A stretch of DNA of 64,000 nt, taken from Medicago truncatula (lineage: Eukaryota > Streptophyta > Magnoliopsida > Fabales > Fabaceae). A program made the translations under genes and the position numbers. Location: the NCBI RefSeq assembly GCF_003473485.1, contig NC_053046.1:36541832-36605831 (forward strand). The letters run 5' to 3'. Position 1 is the stretch's first letter; the number at the start of each line of letters is the position of its first letter. Below, piece after piece: positions 57,870 to 64,000 of the stretch. The notes beneath the pieces are model-generated. The model saw only the letters and a program-made list of their open reading frames with translations, did no database searches and had not been told where the DNA came from.

Positions 57870-59130
57870 TAATTAATAGTGTCTAGGGAATGGACATTCT
57901 TACAAAAAAAAAAAAAAAGATTTTTATCATTAAATATTATTCATTATGCCAATGAGTCAATGTTCGAATTTTAATTAAGAGAAATAGTCGTATTTAATGT
58001 TTGACATACCTTAAATAAGATTACTCCTAACCACATGTTTAAGGGCCTCAAATTTTTTAACACTTAAACCAATCTTTTTTTTTTTTTGTTTTTTGACAAA
58101 ACACTTAGATCAATCTATTGTTAGTTTTTGTTCCCGGTTTTATTAAACTTGCAATAATAGTTTCCATTTTAAAATTAGTTTTGGGTAAGACTATAATGAA
58201 TTACAAATATCTAATCCATGAAATTTTTAACACTATTCGTCCAAGTGTTGGTGGATGCTTGTTGATTTATATAAGATATTATATTTATTTACTTTATTTT
58301 GGTATATTTTTTTACATTATATTATACTCAAGGGATATTCTATTTTTATGGATATTTTTTATAAAATATTTTTTTATTTTTTTTTAATAATGGTATGGGT
58401 TTATTTAGACACACCGAAGAACTAACTTATAAGTTATAATAATGGATAGTTTATTCAACCACACACACCTCTCTTCTTCTTCTTATACTATAGCCATAAC
58501 CATTTTTTTTTATCTCTCGAAGAAGAGGGGTAATGTAGGATAAATTTTGACCCAAAATCACTCATCCAACTTGTTTTTCTTTATTGTTTAGTTAAATAAG
58601 TGATTTCCACAAATTTTCAATCTTAATTTGTTTGTGATTTTGTCGTGTTTGCACTACTCTGTTTATTTTGATTTTATGTCTTTGTGTGGTGCGTTTTTGA
58701 TTTTTCATCCTCATGCAATGTTTATTTGATTCAGGTTGAAAGATTAACTTTGAACAAGTGCAGATTCGGTCAATCAATGATTTTGGCATCATCAACGTTG
58801 TAGATCTAGAGACATCAGTATTCCAGAGACTTGAATATAGTCATATTTGTAGGCATATCTACTCAATTGTTTTATGCTATTAACATGCAGTATATTGTGA
58901 GTTTGTTCGCAGATTCATCCTTTTTATTTTTAGTTACTTTAAATTTGTATTATTTTGATGTACTCTGTTTTAATGTATGAATAAATATCGTTTATTTTTA
59001 TAAAAAAAATTAAAATAAGGGATAGTTTATAATAAAACTCATAAGTAGTTCAAATTCAAAATGGTCGTGCAATTCCGACGAATTGGTCATTGTGCCATAT
59101 AACACTATTGTTATTTTTATGAATACTAAC
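57870..59130. other. AT-rich spacer
   Basis: No gene is supported. Short frames at 58118-58387 and 58592-58795 are low-complexity and lack recognisable motifs. Confidence 0.4.
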
Positions 59131-59575
59131 TAGAAACGTGTCCGTATATCCGCTCTTTTTATTGCATTAATGTTTGAAATTATGAACGGTATGTTTTTTT
59201 ATGAAATTTTGATTTTCATTAAAACTAAGTATATAAATGTGTGCTGATTTTAAATTATAACAAACTAAACTAACCATAATTTTGTATTTCAATTACACCA
59301 ACAATATAACAAAACAAAACAAAATATAAATTCTTTTTTTTAATGACACCGACAACAATCTTTATTATAAATAAAGTATTTTAAGGGTATAATTGAAATA
59401 ATGTAAAAGTAAGTATAAATATACTCATTTAGTTTGTTACACTTTTTAAATGATAAAGGGAAAAAACAATGTATATATATATATATATTTTTTTTATATC
59501 ATGTTTGTTATATTTTTTATAATATTTAAATTGAGAAATATTAACCAATGTCTCCGGGGCACTGGTTAAGGGTCA
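59131..59575 (-). mobile_element. Helitron-like non-autonomous element (tentative)
   Basis: On the minus strand the end reads 'cggacacgtttctagt', of the CTAG(T) type seen at Helitron 3' ends. Homology with the 50953 and 51479 copies starts at this point. The other end holds a 'ttaaccaatgtctccggggcactggttaa' palindrome at about 59543-59571, which I give as a position rather than a boundary. Confidence 0.4.
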
Positions 59576-60052
59576 AATATAGTAGTATTTTGTATTGAAA
59601 GTTGTGTTGTCATTACATTAAAAGTTTAAAAAGTGTTCTTTTTGACTTAAAGTTTTCACTTTTAGCTTGCTTAACCAGTGCCATGACCCTATTTAAATTT
59701 ATTTTTATATATTTTTTATATGTGTTATTTGTATTGAAAATTGATGACATTTTTAAAAAAAGAAAAAATCAACTCAAAAGAATAGAAAGAGATTATTTTC
59801 TTTATATATAGATGAATAGCTAAAATAAATTAGGTTAGCTACTTTTTTTTAGATTAAGACAGTAAATGATCCTCTTTTAGATCTCTTAAACTATGTAATC
59901 TTTGAGTATCAAATTATGCAATTGAAAGTTTACTATATTTTATAATATAAATCTATTTAAATTTTCGAAAAGTAGTAGAGTCCATCTTTAAATCGGATCT
60001 ATATATGACTAATAAATTTGTTTATTTAAAATTCAGAAATGCAATGTATTTT

Positions 60053-60180
60053 TTTTTTGCTTTCGTGCGTAGAGACATGCGCATTGGCCAAGCGTTGTTC
60101 CCCCTTAGAATCGAACCCGGTATTTCCCGAGTACGTCCTTGGAAGGAGCTCCTTGCCACTGGAGCCCAAACAAGTTGGTT
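60053..60180 (-). mobile_element. tRNA-derived SINE with 16-bp target duplication
   Basis: On the minus strand: box-A-like tgggctccagtggcaag, box-B gggttcgattct, and an A-rich tail. The direct repeat AAATGCAATGTATTTT lies at 60037-60052 and 60181-60196. It is about 600 bases upstream of unit F. Confidence 0.85.
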
Positions 60181-60207
60181 AAATGCAATGTATTTTAGAT
60201 ATACAGG

Positions 60208-60208
<1 letters not shown>

Positions 60209-60264
<56 letters not shown>
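60209..60264. repeat. Compound microsatellite (TA)n(CA)n
   Basis: About 22 TA units are followed by about six CA units. Confidence 0.95.
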
Positions 60265-60394
60265 AAATACAAGTATTAAATATGAGAGAAGTGGTTAATA
60301 TTTATTTATATTTAAAATGAATGAGGTATTGTAAATTTTTATTGTAATTCAGTTTTGAGAGTAGTGGCTTCATTTCCTTTGAGTAATGAATGAT

Positions 60395-60500
60395 ACTTGT
60401 TAAGCCTCTTGGATTGGTTCTGTGGTGAGGGATTTTTATATTAGGCATGTGCTCTTAGATTCAAACTTCATTGCGTCCATGATAAATAATATGATACATA
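60395..60500 (+). mobile_element. Possible SINE upstream of unit F
   Basis: A box-A-like ggttctgtggtgagg and a box-B-like agattcaaacttc are spaced about 35 bases apart. The heptamer ATGATAC occurs on both sides. Weak evidence. Confidence 0.3.
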
Positions 60501-60714
60501 TTGAACACCTCCATTTTTCCATCATTTATTAAACACGTCAATTTTTCTTTCTCTATTTTATCATATCACTCATTCTATTTCTTTCTCTCTAAAGGTGTAG
60601 AGCTGTGTTTGGTTGTCCATATACTATTTTCCATTTATTTCTACAACCAACTCTTTTTCTCAATTTTCCGCTGTCAATTTTCCTATGATATAATTATTAT
60701 GACCGTGGAATTTC

Positions 60715-60820
60715 TTGCACATACTTCTCTTTATATATCTGATCAAATCTCAAAGCTGCATATATGCACTAGAAGGTATTCTTTAGTTACCCATAATAAT
60801 ACATATTCTCCAATAGCAAA
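60715..60820 (+). promoter_or_regulatory. Promoter/leader block of LRR-RLK unit F
   Basis: The TATA-like tttatatatct at 60730-60740 and the 'aaagctgcatata' phrase correspond to the same block before units A, C and D. Confidence 0.5.
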
Positions 60821-63018
60821 ATGAATTTTTTTTTTATGATTCTTCTCTGCTTTGCTAGCCAAATGTTGGCGTATTTCATGCTACCGACAACAGTTGCGCT
60901 CTCTTTGAGTTCAAAGACTGATAAGCTGGCTTTGCTTGCATTGAAGGAAAAGCTTACAAATGGTGTACCAGATTCTTTGCCATCATGGAATAAGTCTCTA
61001 CATTTTTGTGAATGGCAAGGGATTACATGTGGTCGTCATCACACGAGAGTCTCTGCCTTGCGTTTGGAAAATCAAACATTGGGTGGCACTCTTGGACCAT
61101 CATTGGGAAATCTAACCTTTCTTACAATTCTAAAACTTAGAAAGGTCAACTTGTATGGTGGAATTCCAAAACAAGTTGGTTGTTTGAAGCGATTGCAAGT
61201 TCTTTACTTAGACCAAAACCATCTTCAAGGAGAGATTCCCATAGAGCTCTCTAATTGCTCAAATATCAAGGTAATTAATTTTGCACTCAATGGACTGATC
61301 ACCGGAAGAGTTCCCACATGGTTTGGATCAATGATGCAACTTACTAAATTGTATTTAGGTGCCAATGATCTGGTTGGTACTATTCCATCTTCCCTAGCAA
61401 ATTTTTCATCACTCCAATTGCTAGCACTTCCAGAAAATCACTTTGAAGGAAGCATACCTTATTCTTTGGGTAGGTTGTCAAGTTTGACATATCTGTCTCT
61501 GAGTTCAAATAATTTGTCAGGTGAAATCCCTCATTCTCTTTACAACCTATCAAATATTCAAATTTTTGATCTTGCGGGAAACAAGTTATTTGGTGGTCTT
61601 CCTACAAATTTAAATCTTGCATTTCCCAATCTTGAAGTATTTTATGTAGGAGGTAACCAAATAAGTGGAATTTTTCCATCTTCAATATCCAACCTTACTG
61701 GATTGCGAAACTTTGATATATCAGAAAATAATTTTAATGCGCCAATACCTCTTACTTTGGGTCGATTAAATAAACTTGAGTGGTTTGGAATTGGAGAAAA
61801 TAATTTTGGAAGTGAAGGAGCTCATGATTTGGATTTTCTTTCATCGTTATAGGAATAATTTTAATGCCCCAATTGTCAGCGATCTATGCTTCTAGCAATA
61901 ATTTCGGTGGTGCGTTGCCGAATCTTATAGGAAACTTTTCCACTCATCTTGGTTTGTTTTATATCGATAATAATAAAATATATGGAGTGATACCGGAAAG
62001 AATTGAACAACTAATCGGTTTAATTGACTTAACCATTGGATACAATTTCTTTGAGGGAACAATTCCAGATTCAATTGGAAAGCTTAAAAATTTGGGAATA
62101 TTGGGCTTGGATGGTAACAAATTATCCGGTAACATTCCAATAATCATTGGCAATCTTACTTTGTTGTCTGAACTAGGTCTATCTAATAATAAATTTGAAG
62201 GAAGCATTCCATTTACCATAAGAAATTGCACCCAATTGCAGTTATTAAATTTTTCTAGTAACAGATTGAGTGGTCATATGCCCAATCAAACATTTGGATA
62301 TCTAAAGGGTTTAATATTTCTTTACTTGAACAACAACTCCTTGACAGGTCCCATTCCTTCAGATTTTGGTAACTTGAAGCAACTTTCTCATTTGAATCTA
62401 AGTTTGAATAAGTTGTCAGGTGAAATTCCAAAGGATTTAGCTTCTTGCCTAGAATTGACAAAACTTGAGTTGGGGAGAAACTTCTTCCATGGAGCTATAC
62501 CTTTGTTCTTGGGCTTATCTTTAAGGTTCCTTGAAATATTAGACCTTTCTGAAAATAATTTTTCGAGCATAATCCCCTCTAAGCTAGAAAATCTAACATT
62601 TTTGAATAATTTGGACTTGTCCTTTAACAAACTCTATGGTGAGGTTCCCAAAGGAGGTGTCTTTAGCAATGTTTCATCAATTTCACTAACCGGAAACAAG
62701 AACCTTTGTGGAGGAATACCTCAATTGCAACTTCCTCCATGTATTAAGTTACCTGCCAAGAAACACAAAAAATCTTTAAAAAAGAAACTCGTCATTATTA
62801 GCGTAATTGGTGGGTTTGTGATCTCTGTCATAACTTTTATAATTGTTCATTTTCTCACGAGAAAGTCCAAAAGGTTACCATCTTCACCATCTTTGCGAAA
62901 TGAGAAATTGAGGGTTACTTATGGAGAGCTACATGAAGCAACCAATGGTTTTTCTTCTTCCAATTTGGTAGGAACAGGAAGCTTTGGCTCTGTTTACAAA
63001 GGATCTCTTCCTAACTTT
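60821..63018 (+). pseudogene. LRR-RLK unit F, frameshifted and cut by a CACTA element
   Basis: The first frame (60821-61852) encodes a signal peptide (MNFFFMILLCFASQM), an LRRNT (LHFCEWQGITCGRHH) and about the first dozen LRRs. At 61850 a stop arises where units A and C read LTNC. A filler of about 20 bases replaces 12, shifting the frame by two. The second frame (61864-63018) carries the remaining LRRs, the transmembrane segment (about 62788-62862), the juxtamembrane stretch and the kinase loop GTGSFGSVYKGSLPNF, and then runs into the CACTA terminus. The rest of the kinase is not in the window. It keeps the unit A form LALLALKEK. Two independent lesions make it non-functional as a receptor kinase. 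Confidence 0.9.
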
Positions 63019-64000
63019 CACTACTAGAAAAGTTTCATATACCAACGGAATTTAGAGACAGATTTTATTCCGTCTCTGATAGAGACGGAAGTTGAGACCG
63101 AATATAATGAACAGAGACGGAATTATATTTTTAACATCAGAGACGGACTTTAGAGACGGATTGTACCGTCACAAAATTATTTTGTCTCCAATTCCGTCTC
63201 AAACAGGTCAAATTTCTTTTTTTAATTAATTAAAAATAACTTTTTATCCATTCGCTGGGGCCATATCTCATTTTCACAGGCTCCAAAATCGAATTTCACT
63301 TGGCTCCAACCCAAGACCCCCAATTTTTTCATCCCTCAACTTCAAATTTCTGCAAAGCCTTAAAATAATCAAACTAAAAATTAGAATCACTTCATCACCA
63401 ATTTCACAAAAGCCCTAAAATGGCAATTTCGAATCCCTTCATCTCCAATTACACGCCCTGCAATAGATCCGTACATCTAAGTTCAAATCCCGGTTCGTGT
63501 TCATCTCAGTTCTGCTCATTTCAATCCCTTTATATCGTTATGAAGTTCTTGTGGTTGAGGTTAGTTTCTTAAAAATTTCACTCAATTTCTTTTCATCGAT
63601 TATCCCTATTTTTATATGATTTTCATTCATATAACCTAGATAATCATTTCAGCAATCAAGCTTGAGGAGTCCCTTTTGTGGGTTTTGAGGAAAAGAAACC
63701 CTAAGCTTAACTAGATTGTTGACTAATTGTTAACTAGATTGGTGACTAAGAACAAATGGATCTTGTTTGTTATTGATTGATTGTCAAAGTCTATCTCTCT
63801 AAATCAACTAGATCTCATATTCTGTTTCGTCTCACGACACATGGTTTCACCATTCTCATATTCTGTTATCTGGTTTACATTTATTTGATTTGTTGTTGGT
63901 TGAACACAAACTGTTTGATAAATGTTCTCTAAGTGATTATTTGATTTGTTGTTTGTTGAACACAGATCGATTGATAGATATACCCCTTTAGGATGAATCT
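63019..64000. mobile_element. CACTA (En/Spm-type) element, one end, runs off the window
   Basis: It begins CACTACTAGAAAAG, the canonical CACTA terminus, immediately after the unit F kinase codons. Subterminal copies of 'agagacgga' in both orientations occur to about 63210, as expected for transposase-binding repeats. The rest to the window end is non-coding in what is visible. The other terminus and the 3-base target duplication lie outside. Confidence 0.85.

Noticed and set aside
58118-58387. 89-aa hydrophobic frame
   Set aside because: AT-rich codons give a chance Ile/Tyr/Phe run. No start context, homologue or neighbouring exon was seen.
60053-60180. Functional tRNA gene from the ggttcgattc box
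   Set aside because: Box A and B are present, but there is no cloverleaf. An A-rich tail and a 16-bp target duplication show a SINE. The same applies at 16545 and 19339.
60005-60298. 97-aa plus-strand frame
   Set aside because: It reads through the SINE and the TA/CA microsatellite (IYIYIYIY tail), so it is not a gene.
1-64000. A novel multi-gene defence or metabolic system
   Set aside because: The coding content is explained by known plant families (RPA-like, WIYLD, EGY2, LRR-RLK XII, SKP1-like) and transposons. No unexplained conserved gene set is visible.

Overview
The window is plant nuclear DNA. It is AT-rich, with spliced genes, GT-AG introns and a dense mosaic of plant transposons. 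The receptor kinases, the SINEs and the 'ggactaaaa'-type inverted-repeat elements suggest a legume, most likely Medicago truncatula or a close relative. That identification is inference from family resemblance; no search was run.

Layout. (1) 1-15 kb holds the ordinary genes: a truncated RPA70-like OB-fold fragment on the minus strand (6-474), a five-exon WIYLD-domain protein gene (1334-3939, 225 aa) and an eleven-exon gene for the chloroplast site-2-type metalloprotease EGY2 (6470-14594, 514 aa). The EGY2 introns carry a copia derivative, a truncated LINE and small inverted-repeat elements. (2) 15-21 kb is a transposon graveyard. It includes a three-level nest (hAT-like element inside a SINE inside an inverted-repeat element) and two sister Mutator-type MITEs, one of which lies in the tail of another SINE. 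(3) 21-46 kb and 60.8-63 kb hold six plus-strand units of one leucine-rich-repeat receptor kinase family (subfamily XII type, non-RD kinase, relatives of FLS2, EFR and Xa21). Units A (21095-24300) and C (30655-33903) look intact. B, D, E and F are truncated, rearranged or broken. (4) 46-52 kb has a frameshifted SKP1-like gene, a second SKP1 fragment, a hAT-like element and a degenerate minisatellite flanked by duplicated blocks. (5) 51.8-56.6 kb is a decayed inverted-repeat (MULE-like) element split by a 3.3-kb solo LTR. (6) 56.6-60.8 kb is intergenic with fold-back, Helitron-like and SINE insertions. The last kilobase is the 5' end of a CACTA element that cuts the kinase domain of unit F.

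How the genes relate. The receptor kinases are a tandem birth-and-death cluster. They share a promoter block, signal peptide and LRRNT, and where the junction survives they share one phase-1 intron at the PP|E site of kinase subdomain VIII. They would act at the plasma membrane as candidate ligand or microbe-pattern receptors. The other genes are unrelated neighbours. I found no bacterial-type system, no CRISPR array and no convincingly new biochemical system. The most unusual content is structural: the chimeric unit D, the nested transposons with readable target-site duplications, and a 14-bp duplication at an EGY2 splice acceptor that creates competing acceptors.
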